Assembly (NCBI GenBank): GCA_015478945.1
Contig: JABUQX010099248.1
Location: 1 to 17,217 of the forward strand
DNA length: 17,217 nucleotides
Direction of reading: 5' to 3'
Origin: Trachelipus rathkii
Taxonomy: Eukaryota; Arthropoda; Malacostraca; Isopoda; Trachelipodidae
Shown here: in pieces, positions 1 through 11,072 of the stretch
How positions within the stretch are numbered: the stretch's first letter is position 1
Layout: the number at the start of each line of letters is the position of its first letter
Made by a program: the position numbers and the translations under genes
Notes under the pieces: model-generated
Told to the model about the DNA's origin: nothing
Seen by the model: the letters and a program-made list of their open reading frames with translations, nothing else
The model's database searches: none

Positions 1-165
1 AAAAAAAGAAGGGGAGATATTGCAGTATTTTGTGACAGTCTATACGGAACAGTGGGTGGCATCTGCTTGCTTTCCCTGATCGCAACGTTTTCCCGAGTGA
101 GCCTCGCGCGCCTCCAATGCTTTCAAATTTTTTCGGCCACAGCAGAATTATATTGGGCTGGATAA
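1..165 (+). other. Open reading frame running in from the left edge
   Basis: Frame 1 is open from the first base to a TAA at 163-165 (54 codons, no methionine). The stretch at about 60-140 is more GC-balanced than what follows, which is why it might be the last part of an exon or coding sequence. I recognise no domain. The frame is short enough to be open by chance, so this is only a candidate. A possible splice donor (G followed by GTAAGC) lies further right near 266, but no frame links the two. Confidence 0.15.
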
Positions 166-1100
166 TATAACGTCTGTTCTTTGTGAAATTTCTGAGATCC
201 TACCAGAATGTCAATCCTTATGTCAATTTGTGTATTGAGAGGGATTTCCGCGTCAGGTGTCGGCGGTAAGCAGGGCTTGTTAAAGACCCTATTCTAAATA
301 TAACTTATCATGGTATCGAGTGTTGTTACTTAACTAATATTATTTTTCTCGCTCTGCTCCATTTCCATGCAATTGAATTACCAATATATTTTATGTTGGG
401 ATTACTTTTTCGTCTGCTTATGTCATGTTTATATGGGTTAACTTGGCATTGTTAATCGCTGTATTACAGAGAGGCCCAAATTGGACATCTCCTTCTTTTT
501 GGAGTATGTTCTCAGGTATCCTCTCGGATGCCTTATTCAGACAGGCTTAACATCCATCAACCGATAACTATTGTTTATTCGCTGCTTCTTCTCGACAAGT
601 TTTCTTTATATCTTATAATTTGAAAGTACTTTACAATGTAATGACGAGAGAGGTATTGCGAATACTTAAGAATATATTTAAGCTGTATTCATTCGGGATG
701 GTCTTGTTCCTCCCACTGATTTTTCTTGTTTATTATTTCGAATAGCGCTTACACGTAGTGTGATACTTGCACGCCTCCGTATTGGACACACAAATATCTT
801 ACTTACAGTCACTATATGTTACGTAGAACCCTTTCCGCTCTTTTCCATGTGCAAATTTTTCGTTAGCATTTATCCTCGACCAATCTGTGTCGCAGCATAT
901 TTGCATTTGATTTTGTTCCCTACTTGCTGGACTTCTATTCTCGCTATTTACTCTTGCCGTTTCGATTTTCTTTACTTTTACGGATCCTATTTAAACGTTT
1001 ACCTTTCTTCAGAGAAGATTAATCTCCAATTTCTTATCTTCTTATTATTGTTTGTCTCCTACTTCTAGTATAGATTAATATAACTACTATGGTTTTTATG
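166..1100. other. Gene-free pyrimidine-rich segment
   Basis: No supportable gene. The + strand is rich in T and C: hand counts give A18 C16 G7 T19 for 781-840 and A14 C11 G7 T28 for 961-1020. The only long open frame (760-1068) starts at GTG and its leucine/phenylalanine-rich product is what T/C-rich sequence gives by chance. Confidence 0.5.
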
Positions 1101-4100
1101 CTTTGTGTTTGTCATGACATTTGAAGGGTGATTATGTATTCTTCATATGGGATAGTTTGTGTTGTTCTTTTTTGTTAGCTCTGCTTTTTAGATCATTAGA
1201 GGCTTGTAATTAAGTTTGCGGTAGAGGATGTAGCGTTTGTTTGTTTACGTTCTTTTTGGTTTGTGTAGTTTTTAATTTTGACTTAAGTGGGTGTCATCTT
1301 TTTCTTATTCAAGTTTTCCGTTCCAATTGGTATTTGAAAATTTTGTTTAGTTGTACGGTGTTGTGATCTTTCTCAATGCGACGCAGTGATTAGTTCTAGT
1401 AGTCTGGGGTTGCGTTAGGGCCTTTGGGGGTATGGTTGTCAGGTAGGGCTTTGCAACTGAGGACGCGGGCATGATGTTGGACGGAAGCGGCTCACGAGCG
1501 TGGTACTGGCGTTTGTTGTGAGAGAAGCCTGGTGGTGGTGTCTTGTTAGCACTATACGTTTTGGGCCTGTTGGAGGATAGAATAACTGATATGAACCACA
1601 ATGTTGCGATTGATAATGGAGTATTATCTGAGAGTGATGTCCTATCTATATATAGTTTAATAGTGACTAGCGTTTATTATAGTATATAGTAGTTTTGGTA
1701 TATGATGAAAGTATGCAAATAGTTCTCCACTTATTGTATATATAGATTAGTTTATTTATTTTCTTGATATATATTGTTTAGGGTTTTGTGTGATTTTAAA
1801 ATACATTTTTTATATTAACTATATAAGTTCTGGAGGTTAGTTATATTCCCAAATATGACGATTCCGATTTCATAATCACGTATTTATGGAGGTTTTGTTA
1901 AATTATTTTTCTTAGGCGGAGTAAACTATTTTATTTTTTTGCTATAGTTGGTCAAATAATGAAATGAAGTACATAATCGACTGTGTAATCTCTAAAATTG
2001 ATTTGGTAATGCAGATGGTAATTGGGCTGTTTTCTTTGGCGTAGTGCATTAACTAGTCTGCTCAGGGAGTGCGGGTAGGCGTTGTGGGGAGCGGTCAGGA
2101 TATTTGTGTCGCTTAGAGGGTACTTTTCGTTTATTTCCTCGTTAGTTGGCATTTATTTAACAATTTGATGCAAACAGTACAGAGTGATTATTTATAATAG
2201 TGTTTAGTAATCATAATATAATAATATTTAAGTAATTCTATGACAAATCAATTCTGTTAGGGGCAGTTAATATAAGCAGCATCAATATATTAACTAACAT
2301 ATATGAAATGGCATCGAATTCTATTTTCTATATTGACCTTTTAACAGGAGTCGGACTTGGAACACTCGAGTTTTGTGGAGTCGCTATTCTTTTAATATGT
2401 ACTGTTTATCTGGCGATTTAGCTTCTTTTTTTTTCTCCCCTTCTCCCTGTTTTTTTGTCTTTGCGTGCGTGCACTCATGGCAACTTTCCGGGCGCAACGC
2501 TTTTGCTTGCGCTTTTGTTGTCTGGGTTTGCGTGCTTCGTTTCTTTGTAAAGAAGAGGGTGTAAGGCTGCGGAAGATTTGATACTTTTGTGAATGAATTA
2601 TGATTAGGTTTTGTATTCGTTTTGCAAGATTGGATGGAGGCTGTCACGGGACGTTGAATTCTGTATAGTTTTAGGGTAAGCTGTTATTTGTACTGGCTTC
2701 TATATTTAGTTTTCTTGACGAGCTGGCATGAATCTCGATTGCTGTATGGAGGGATTCATTTGTTGCCATGCTAGTTTTCTCTACTAATGGATTTTCCCTA
2801 TCTTGCTAATTCACTTCTAGGATACCTGGTTAGATATCCCGGGACGTGAAAAAAATAGATGTTCTGCTTTTACAAACGCTACGTGAAGCGTTGTGTGTTT
2901 GTGATATAGTTCCTACGAGTTTTTTTTTTACAATACTTTTTTCAATTTGTGTTTTCTCGTTCTGGTATGGTGGTAAATATTATTGAGTATAAGGGTGGAG
3001 GAAGGGAGGGGAGGGGAGATGGGATGTGGTTTGATTTACACTAAATGAATGAATAGAGATAAGATAAATTAAATATAAAATAAGATGTTGCTTAAAAATT
3101 TCATATACATTGTAATCTTCTGTCGGATACCTGTTTTTTTCTATATTTTTAACTTTTTTCTAATTTTCTAACTTTTTGTTCTTGTCGGTTCTCTCGTTCT
3201 CGTTCTGAGGCTTCTTTTTCATGTCACATCAAGCAGAGGTGAGATTAATGTTTCCTTCATTTTCGAGAGATGGGATGGGTTGCGTAACATACGCTGAAAT
3301 AGAATAACTGGGATTTACATTTAAATGTCATTCATATTCAGTAATCATCATTGCAAAGTCTTGCTTGGAATTGTATATAACAGTTTAAATATTGAAATAA
3401 TTCCTTCTTCTTCTTCTATGTATTATTATTATCTTCGTTTCTATTTGGATGCTCATTTGGATGTCTTGTTTTTGAAGCTTTAGCTCTGATGGTGCAGATT
3501 GTGCTGATGGGAGGTCTACAAGTCATTTATGGTTTTTCAGTATGAGAACTTGTTTGTTGTGTTTGTTGTATGTTTGCGTCCATATAGTTATGGGCTTATC
3601 TAGGTTGAAGGTCAAGTGGATGATTTTTATGTGTTTTTGGTTTGCTTCTTGTTTTAAACAGTTTTGGAGATAGTTTTTGGTTAGCTTTGTAATCTGATTG
3701 TGATCAGTTTCGCGGATTTGGGGTTTTAGGTTATCAGTTATTTCTTATTAGTTTACGGTAGAGATTGGGGTGGTTTTTTGTGTTTGTTATTTAATGAGGA
3801 AGCTGATTATTGCTTGTAACAGTTAGAGATGTGTTGTTTGATATCGTTCTGTGGCATGCTTTTATCTTTGTTGTTTTTCTGTATTTGATGCTTATACTCT
3901 CAATATTTTCATTTTGATAAGATTATTTGTATTATAAAGAAGAGTGATTTTTGTCTTATATCAAGGAGTAAGATGTTTGTATATAATAGAAAAAAATTGA
4001 GTCTTATATTATCATTCGCATAGAGGTGGAGGTGTATATTCGGATGTTTATATAATTTTACGAAAATTCGTTTCGCTATTCAGTTTAGATATTTTTGCTA

Positions 4101-4200
4101 ATGTTTTTCTAGCTTGTTTGCTATTGGGCTATTATGGGCTGGCTGTTTCTGCATAGCTCTTAATATGATAATATTATATATGTTATTTTCTGTTAACTTC
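1100..4200. other. T+G-rich (strand-skewed) gene-free block
   Basis: The + strand is dominated by T and G: hand counts give A9 C5 G18 T28 for 1201-1260 and A12 C4 G15 T29 for 3601-3660. Short open frames on both strands have low-complexity products expected from this composition, and none resembles a known protein. The skew could come from intronic or long noncoding transcription of the + strand, or from C-to-T mutation on that strand; this is inference. Small (TTC)n and (ATT)n runs lie near 3403-3432. Confidence 0.55.
3004..3023 (+). other. G-quadruplex-forming motif
   Basis: Four G-runs (GGG, GGGG, GGGG, GGG) are separated by loops of 1, 1 and 4 bases, which satisfies the standard G3+N1-7 quadruplex pattern. 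Additional GGG/GG runs lie just upstream at about 2993-3002. It sits inside the T+G-rich block, so G is on the same strand as the general skew, an arrangement that favours R-loops if the + strand is transcribed. Folding and function are not shown. Confidence 0.5.
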
Positions 4201-4750
4201 TCGTTGGTTTAGAATTCTGTTTCCTCTCACTTTATAATGAATTATTCTTAATAAAATTTAATCATTTCTTTGACAATAAAAAAAAATATATAATTTTCTC
4301 TTTTAAAATATATCTCAATTATGTTTTTTAGAAGCAATAATTAATTCAAATCTTAATATTTAAAAAATTCGATTTTATTTTTAGTCTTTACTCATAATTA
4401 ATCAAATTTTTGCTTCAATATGATTGAATTTTAATTTAGGTTTTCAATTTTGTTTCCTTCAAAGTTTTTGTTTTCCTTTAGTCTTTATTTAATATTTTTC
4501 TTTGTTCTGAGGTTTATCTTCACAGATCCGTACTACAGATCCTTTTGCTGATAAAGCTCTATTGTAACACTTCTCCTTGTTTTGAATTAAAATCGTTTTT
4601 AAAATAAATTTATCAGTTTAAACTTCATACTTTTAATCACGATCTTTTACGAAGAGTTATTTTTTATGAGCCTTTATTTAATAATGATTCATTTTCAGTT
4701 TTCAGTGATTCAAATTTGCATTCGAGTATTTCATGTTTTTTGAAATGTTA
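4200..4750. other. A/T-rich island without the T+G skew
   Basis: This stretch is very A/T rich, with C about equal to or above G, unlike the blocks around it. It contains A-runs and several AATAAA-like strings that are expected by chance in such DNA. No gene is visible. Confidence 0.5.
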
Positions 4751-4858
4751 TTTTACTTTAAGGGGTTAATTGATGTTTTTTTGGCTGTGGTGGAGTGGGA
4801 CAAATATGATAGATATCTGGTTGAATCTTTTTTGATTGTCTTAGTTGTTTCTTGTATG

Positions 4859-4978
4859 TTTTTTTTTTTTTTTATTTAGTGTATTTAATTGATTATTATA
4901 GAAAAAACGGAGTTGGTTGAAGAAGTTCTTGCGGAGTACGACAGCGGTTGGATAATGCGCCGGCTACTCTTATCATGA
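4859..4978 (+). other. Possible splice acceptor followed by a short open frame
   Basis: A run of 15 T (4859-4873) is followed by an A/T stretch and an AG at 4900-4901, which resembles an intron 3' end. After it, a frame is open to a TGA at 4976-4978; about 23 codons from 4907, and its product is acidic then basic (includes EEVLAEYDSGWIMRR). The segment is visibly more GC-balanced than its surroundings. No start codon, donor site or homologue is recognised, so this may be chance. Confidence 0.18.
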
Positions 4979-5035
4979 ATCAGAGCTGCCTTCATACCCT
5001 TTGATTTCTAAACTTCATCTTTCTCTCTTTTTTTC

Positions 5036-5060
5036 TTTTTTTTTTTTTTTTTTTTTTTTT
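5036..5060 (+). repeat. Poly-T tract (25 T)
   Basis: Uninterrupted T-run preceded by further T/C-rich sequence. It could be a polypyrimidine tract (an ATTAG follows at about 5068-5072) or, read on the minus strand, a poly(A) tail of an old retroposed copy lying to its right. No transcript-like sequence is recognised beside it. Confidence 0.6.
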
Positions 5061-5249
5061 GAAATTATTAGGTGCCTTGTACTCGTCCAGCTTATTCATA
5101 TTTTTCAATTGGTTATTCTAGTTTCTAATCCTATACTCATTTCTTCGATCTAATGTTTGTTTTGTTTTCATCAATAACTTTTCAGCTGGAGCAAACGAAC
5201 AGTCTATTTCAAAGTTTGCTCGCGCGATCTTCGCAGAATTTACAGAGTT

Positions 5250-5940
5250 CATCTTTTAAAGAAATTTTATTAAGATATGTTTGTCTAATTTAATTTACTA
5301 ACTTAATTTTTGATGATTTTAAGAAAAATTGATAAATTAATTAATTTTTTTCATTTAAAGTTTTTTATTTTTATTATCTTTGATCTTTACGTTAAATAAC
5401 ATTTTGGGACAGATTTCAGATTTTATTTAGATAGCGTTAGAAGTGTTCAATTACTCAAGGACTGGGAATTATTTTCGTTGATGTATACTTCGACTATTTG
5501 GATAAATAATCTTTTCATGACTAACATAATGATAATTATACCTAAAAGAAATACAAGAAATTATTTACTTTTACTCTGCACCAGTTACTATTCAAAAACA
5601 TAATAAACTTTAATAAACGTTAACTTAAAGGAAAAATTTTGCTGGAAACTCTTTTTTTAATTAACATTTTGTTCTCGTTTTTGGCTTCTTTATGTCTAAA
5701 ATTTTGGTATCTTTATTTGTTAATATTTTAACTTGATCATTTCATGTTGACAGTAGTAGTGTACAGAAATTAAATACCAAATAGAAACTATAGGCAAGTA
5801 TATTTGAATTTCTATCAGTTAAGTTAATAGATCTTAGCCATAACAATATCAATATTACTAATATAGACGTTTTATTTTACAATTATTTGTAAGGTAGAAA
5901 TTTCATCGTTTGTATTTTTATCACTATCGTTTTTGTTGTT
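5250..5940. other. Second A/T-rich island
   Basis: A/T-rich sequence with A close to T and little G, breaking the T+G-rich block. Nothing recognisable as a gene or element is visible. Confidence 0.5.
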
Positions 5941-8040
5941 TCTTATTTTTTTTATTTATTCTTAGTATTATATTTTATTATTTAATTATTATTATTATTA
6001 TTATGTATTATTATTATTTTATATTATTTTATTTTAATAAATTAATAATTATTTCTTATTATTGAGTTATTGATTATTATCGAATTATTTTTATTGTATT
6101 TAATTATCGGGGTTTATTTATCGGTATTAGTTTGGTTGTATAATGTAGTTTATTTATGTAGTAGGTATTTGTTTATATTAGTGGTTTAAAGGTGTTTTTC
6201 TGAATTGTTACTGGCCTATGATATAGTTTATTTTGGGGGGGACAGAGGGTTCTTGTTTTGGGTTGTCGGTTTCTTTTGTTGGGGTTGGCTTTGTTTTTGT
6301 ATTACTTTTCACGGTGTGTTTCTTTTTTTCTAATCGTAAGTTTGCGTTGAATATTTTATTAACTGTAATTTATCACTACTTGGATGGGGAAAGGGGGTTT
6401 GGAGATGACTTTAGGGTATGAGAGGTTCTGCTTTTGTTTACTCCTTGTTTGCGTAGCTAGATCTATTAATGCTCGAGTGTTGGTCATGGATGTTTGTTGC
6501 CAGAGGCTGTTCATGTTTTTGTTTTCTTTATGTTTCTAATTTTCGATTTCGTACATACAGCTGTTGGCATTAGTAAGCGAGGTGTGTTTACTTACCATTA
6601 GAGATTTTTGTGGAGATGTTATCATTATACCATGCTTGGAGGTAGACTTTTAGAAATAAAGTTTCTTTCACAAAGGTAGTTACTTCTATGTAGGAGATTT
6701 TTGCGTCGTCTCCTTCACTACGTGGTCTCCTTTCTTTCCTGCAAAGCGAGAAAGGTAATTTGACTGGGAGTTCGTCTTGGCAAGTAGTTTTATTATTTCG
6801 GGTTTGACTTTGATCACTTTGTATTTTTGTTGCTTTTTGATATTGTAGTGAGTTCTTATTTATTAATTGTTTTTCACCAATTGTTATATAGTGTTTATTT
6901 TGTGGATTGGATTTTGATCCGTGGCTTAATAACTTGAATGGGAGCTTTTGGCGCTATTATTCTTTAGGATTTCTATATGGTTCATTTTTATTTATAAAGT
7001 TGTAATATTGGATTTTTTAATGCACAATCATAATTGTGAACGTCATTTTCAAAAGAAATTTGGAAGTGTGAATTGAGTGTTTTTTGTAACTTGTCCTTAG
7101 TGGTTTTGACGAGAGGCGTGTGGTGCGTGATTTTTCAACTCAGCTCTGTTATGACGAACAGATGGGCTTATGCCTCGCTCATGGCGAGGGGTTGGAATTT
7201 CTTTTTGGGGGTAATGGATGATTTTCTTTCCATCTTTTAAGGAGGTTGGTTTTGCGCTTCGTTTTTAAGGCTCTATATTTTCGGTTTTTTGTTGGAGACC
7301 GGGATATTGGTTCTATAGGCTGTTGTTCTTTTTTTGGTGACGGTTGGGTTTTTCTGTTTTGCGTCGTCTTGTTTGAGTGTTCACTTAGGCGTTGTGAGTT
7401 AAGCGTAATGTTCAAGTTTAGCTTGATTTTGAACTCGTCGATGGTGGCGAATGAGAGCAAAGGGTTTTTGGGTGTTCTGTTACGCAATTCGGGAATGTTG
7501 ATAGGTATGAAGGACTGGTCATGCCTTTTATTGTTAAATGATTTATTGAGTGATAGTTTTAAGTTTGGGCTTCGTGTGTGTTTCACGTTATTAATTTTGT
7601 GAGCGTCTTAGGTAATTTATTACTGTTGAGCGCTACTTATATCACTATTTTTTAAAGCATTTTATAGAGAGGAGAAAGTAATTTGGCGTTCTTTGTTTAT
7701 TTCGATTAATTTGAAATTTTCTGTTTTCAATTTTAAGCGTACTTTATGCTTATGACTCTTAGAATAAGTTTGTTATTTATGGGTTTCGTAATTTGTTTGG
7801 GGGTGTTTGTGTTAGAGAATGTAGGTGATTTAGAGGTTTCATTCGCGCCTATGTGTGAGCAGGTGAGTTTGAGTCTGAATGGATTCGAACGTAGGCTTGG
7901 GTCACGGGGATTTGCGAGGAGCATGGTAGTACGAGGGCGGAAAGAACAGTGCTGATCAGGAGATGAGTAATAGACTTGGGTCGGGAGTCATTAATGCATG
8001 GGAGGTTGGTTGAGAGTGTATGTTGTTCCTCGTAGTGCTT
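5940..8040. other. Second T+G-rich gene-free block
   Basis: After an A/T-rich start, the + strand is again strongly T+G rich: hand counts give A3 C5 G21 T31 for 6241-6300 and A13 C9 G15 T23 for 7381-7440. Open frames at 6233-6421, 7246-7602 and 7746-7955 (+) and 7179-7586 (-) have hydrophobic or basic low-complexity products that follow from the skew; the two at 7.2-7.6 kb overlap on opposite strands and start at TTG and GTG. None is called as a gene. The skew fades by about 8040. Confidence 0.5.
5985..6016 (+). repeat. Imperfect (TTA)n microsatellite
   Basis: TTA/ATT triplets repeat with one interruption (ATG at about 6003-6005), within a wider A/T-rich low-complexity stretch reaching about 6110. 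Confidence 0.7.
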
Positions 8041-8650
8041 TATTTAACAATAGTGATACGGCCAATTGACAGATATGGATTTGATCCAATATATAATTAA
8101 TGTAATTTATATGTGCACAAAACAAACGGTGTAGCAAAATGGGATTGAACGTGAGGTGGCAGTATGATAACTGTAATCAAATTAATTAAATTGGATGCTT
8201 ACCGAAGTTTTCCGTGAGGAGTTTTTATCTTGCCCCTTATTCCTTATAGCGCATGAGTCAAGCTAGTACTATTACTACTCTCCTCCAATTTAATTATTAT
8301 ATAAATTATAAGTATTATGATAATGTGTTATAAAGAGGTACATAATTTTTATTAATAAGAAAGCAATAGATTTTAAATTTTAGAATGAGAAGAAAAAAAT
8401 AAATAAATAAATAACTTCCAGATATTTCAAAGAATATAGTAAGATCTAAGATAAATAGTACAATAATAAAATAAAAAACATTAAATTGATATACCGTATA
8501 TTTTTGAGCTTCTTTATTGTTCACTTTTCCGTACCATAACATGTATGCAAACAATTTCTTACAAAATCTCAAAAATATGACAGCATTCACAACTTTGCAA
8601 ATAGTCAAAATCAAAAGCTATCATCCAATTTTTTATTTACCCATTTATAG
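8041..8650. other. A/T-rich unannotated sequence
   Basis: Composition becomes balanced for A and T here. No gene, RNA or mobile element is recognised. An open frame at 8315-8614 (-) gives an Ile/Phe/Tyr/Leu-rich product typical of random A/T-rich DNA. Confidence 0.4.
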
Positions 8651-8671
8651 CATACTCTATTTTATGCATAA

Positions 8672-8889
<218 letters not shown>

Positions 8890-8905
8890 CAGGAGTATGA
8901 TTTGT

Positions 8906-8943
8906 ATGTGTAAATAAAAGAAATTATTATTTTGTTTACACAT
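8906..8943. repeat. Hairpin at the end of the (AT)n block
   Basis: Arms 8906-8919 (ATGTGTAAATAAAA) and 8930-8943 (TTTTGTTTACACAT) pair over 14 positions with a single T-G wobble and a 10-base loop. It sits between the longest (AT)n tract and the right copy of the bracketing direct repeat. Confidence 0.6.
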
Positions 8944-9085
8944 CAATTACATAACTCTATTTTATGCATATGGAAAATGTTTATTCTATGCTCTTAACAG
9001 TTAGTCAATCTGCAGTTCAATAGACACTACCATGAAGACATGATCCATACATGTCTCAAAATGGCTCACACAAAGATTTGGCTTG

Positions 9086-9144
9086 ATATATATATATATA
9101 TATATGATATATATATATATATATAGTTATATATATAGTATAGG

Positions 9145-9226
<82 letters not shown>

Positions 9227-9302
9227 TATATATATATAGATATATAAGGTTATATATATATATATATATGATATATATATAAGGTTAATATATATATATA
9301 TT
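9086..9302. repeat. Complex (AT)n microsatellite with GATAT and AAGGTTA variants
   Basis: Long (AT)n tracts are broken by G-containing variants. A longer unit, GATAT(AT)nAAGGTTA, is seen twice near 9239-9255 and 9270-9291, so parts of the array duplicated above the dinucleotide level. Confidence 0.9.
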
Positions 9303-9323
9303 ACCATCTTTAAAAAAACAAGA

Positions 9324-9509
9324 TTGATAGTGAATCAGAAGGAAAAAGAGAATGGAATTGTATGGAAAGTTAGATTAGTAGCGAAAGGTTTCATGAAGAA
9401 CACTGATAATACCACCATTCAGTATGAAGCCCCTGAAATCTGTACAGTGGTAGAAGAAATTAATATTGATAATAATGAAAAATGTTTTAATACTTTAAAT
9501 GTTGTCTAA
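9324..9509 (+). pseudogene. Remnant of a Ty1/copia-type reverse transcriptase
   Basis: The frame contains VWKVRLVAKGF followed about 12 residues later by YEAP. This matches the pattern at the N-terminal side of the copia-type RT domain, where a Lys-Ala-Arg-Leu-Val-Ala-(Lys/Arg)-Gly-Phe segment is followed by Tyr-x-x-x-(Phe/Tyr)-Ala-Pro-Val. Only about 60 codons survive, with a TTG rather than ATG at the open start and a TAA at the end; integrase, the catalytic YVDD region and LTRs are not seen. It lies directly after an (AT)n array and before a (TAA)n array, so both flanks have probably been eroded. The call rests on a short motif and could be wrong. Confidence 0.45.
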
Positions 9510-9546
9510 CTAATACTACTACTAATTATTATTCTACCAATTATTC

Positions 9547-9592
<46 letters not shown>

Positions 9593-9613
9593 AATACACA
9601 CACACACACACAC
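9547..9613 (+). repeat. (TAA)n followed by (CA)n microsatellite
   Basis: TAA triplets run over about 9547-9591, then CA dinucleotides at about 9596-9613. It lies at the 3' side of the minus-strand LINE copy, so on that strand it reads as a simple-repeat tail, which many LINEs carry. Confidence 0.9.
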
Positions 9614-9619
9614 CTTTCT

Positions 9620-11072
9620 TCTTTATCTACCTTTTTTTTCCCAGACGGCAAGGTGCGCTACAAGCATCGGAAAGAAAAGCAGTAGCAGAACATGACAAAT
9701 GCTGTAGAAAGCCCAGCCTATCGCCCCTAAACAATAATTAGTAAGAACTCATAGCAATCAGAAAATCCACCCTAGAGCTTCATGGGGCACCGACGGATCT
9801 ACACTATGGTAAGTCATCAAGTGTAGGGTTCATCCCCTGGCCCAGGTGGGCCACAACCATACCCCCTTACAACACCCCCGCCATTCTCCCATCATGCACC
9901 TTTCTTCTCGCCTGCCAAACTCACATTTCTCTCCTGCAAACATTCCTTACTGACTCAATCCACTTTTCTTCGGTCTCCCAGCCGGTCGGGTTCCCCAACA
10001 CTCACAATTATACATCCGCTTAACCAACCGACATTCATCCTTTCCACATGACCAAACCATCTCAACATACTTTCATCTATTTTCTCGTTTACCCCTTTCT
10101 TCACACCTCACACAACTCTCTAATATGTTCATTCCTCATTTTATTAATTTTCTCACACCTAGCACACCCCTAAGATTGTCCATCTTGAACACATTGAACT
10201 TTAGGATCTATACTCTTATTCCAGACCATAGTCTCTGCACTACTATACAACAACACAGGTAACAACATACCCTCATGCAAGACCCTAGCGCACTCCAGAC
10301 TTAGTCCTTTTGACATTCAACAACGATTTAATTGCACCATTAACCTTCCCACCATTCACAACTTTCCTACTACACCCTGCATCATCCCTGCTCTTTTCAC
10401 TAAACACATACCCTGCAAATATTTAAACACACTTGTTCCAGCTGCTCACCATCTAACATAACTTCACTGAGGGCTATCTCACTGAATAACCATATAACCT
10501 TACTTATCTATTGCTTACTTTCAGGCCCCTCCTTTTACATACCCTACCAAACCTCTACCAATCTTCTCAACCTCTTCAGATTCACCACACAAACCAAATC
10601 ATCCGCATATACATAATAGGTAGGGCACTCTCTCCTTATCTCTCCACTGCCTCAACACCATTTCCTGCCATCCCCACCCCGAATTCTTTCATTTTCATAA
10701 CCCAATTCATATACAAATTGAATAACCAAGGAGACATAACACAACCCTGTCTCACTCCGCTATTAATACTAAACCAATCGCCTTTGACACCATTTATTCT
10801 CACACACGCCTCACTATCCTCATACATACTTTTGATTCCATTCAGAAGCCTACCACCAACACAGTATATCACTAACACCTGCCAGACTTCCCTATTAACC
10901 CTATCATACGCCTGTTGCAAATCCATAAAATCTAAATACAATTTATTCTTTTTCTCCTTCATTTTCTCAATCATTTGTTTCAATGTAAAGATTTGATCCA
11001 CACATCCTCACCACTCCTAAATGCACCTTGTTCTTCACCAATCAGTCCTTCAGTCACTCGACACACTCGACG
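9620..11072 (-). pseudogene. Decayed LINE (non-LTR retrotransposon) copy: RT to C-terminus and 3' UTR
   Basis: Read on the minus strand, this is the reverse-transcriptase half of a LINE. The longest intact piece (11001-10636) has RT motif A as FMDLQQAYD (about 10930-10904) and motif B as GVRQGCVMSPWLFNLYM (about 10760-10708). The YADD catalytic box lies at 10609-10598 in another frame. Further left come a thumb-like region, LRWFGHVERM (about 10065-10036) and a terminal ARRKVHDG segment (about 9920-9895), then a 3' UTR and the TAA/CA simple repeat. A frameshift near 11003 separates the upstream RVTEGLIGEEQGAFRSG part. Many stops and shifts after 10636 make it inactive. The copy is 5'-truncated near 11072, with no endonuclease domain. 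The family is a guess; similar proteins are frequent in crustacean genomes. Confidence 0.88.

Noticed and set aside
760..1068. 102-codon open frame on the + strand
   Set aside because: Starts at GTG; product is a random-looking Leu/Phe/Ile/Tyr mix explained by T/C-rich DNA; no domain recognised.
2373..2647. Overlapping small frames on both strands
   Set aside because: Cys/Phe/Ser-rich and Lys/Thr/Gln-rich products from skewed DNA, with no supporting motif.
7179..7602. Two overlapping open frames on opposite strands (135 and 118 codons)
   Set aside because: They start at GTG (minus) and TTG (plus); the A+C-rich strand gives a Lys/Asn/Pro/Ser-rich product and the T+G-rich strand a Phe/Leu/Val-rich one, as composition predicts. 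At most one could be real and neither resembles a known family.
1100..8040. Mitochondrial or bivalve-like mtDNA because of the T+G-rich strand
   Set aside because: No cytochrome, NADH dehydrogenase, rRNA or mitochondrial tRNA segment could be recognised, and no long frame is open on either strand.
9086..9302. CRISPR-like spaced repeat pattern
   Set aside because: The repeated units are variants of an (AT)n microsatellite with no unique spacers; the genome is eukaryotic in style.
10511..10996. 161-codon open frame on the + strand
   Set aside because: It is the antisense of the LINE reverse transcriptase and has no domain of its own.
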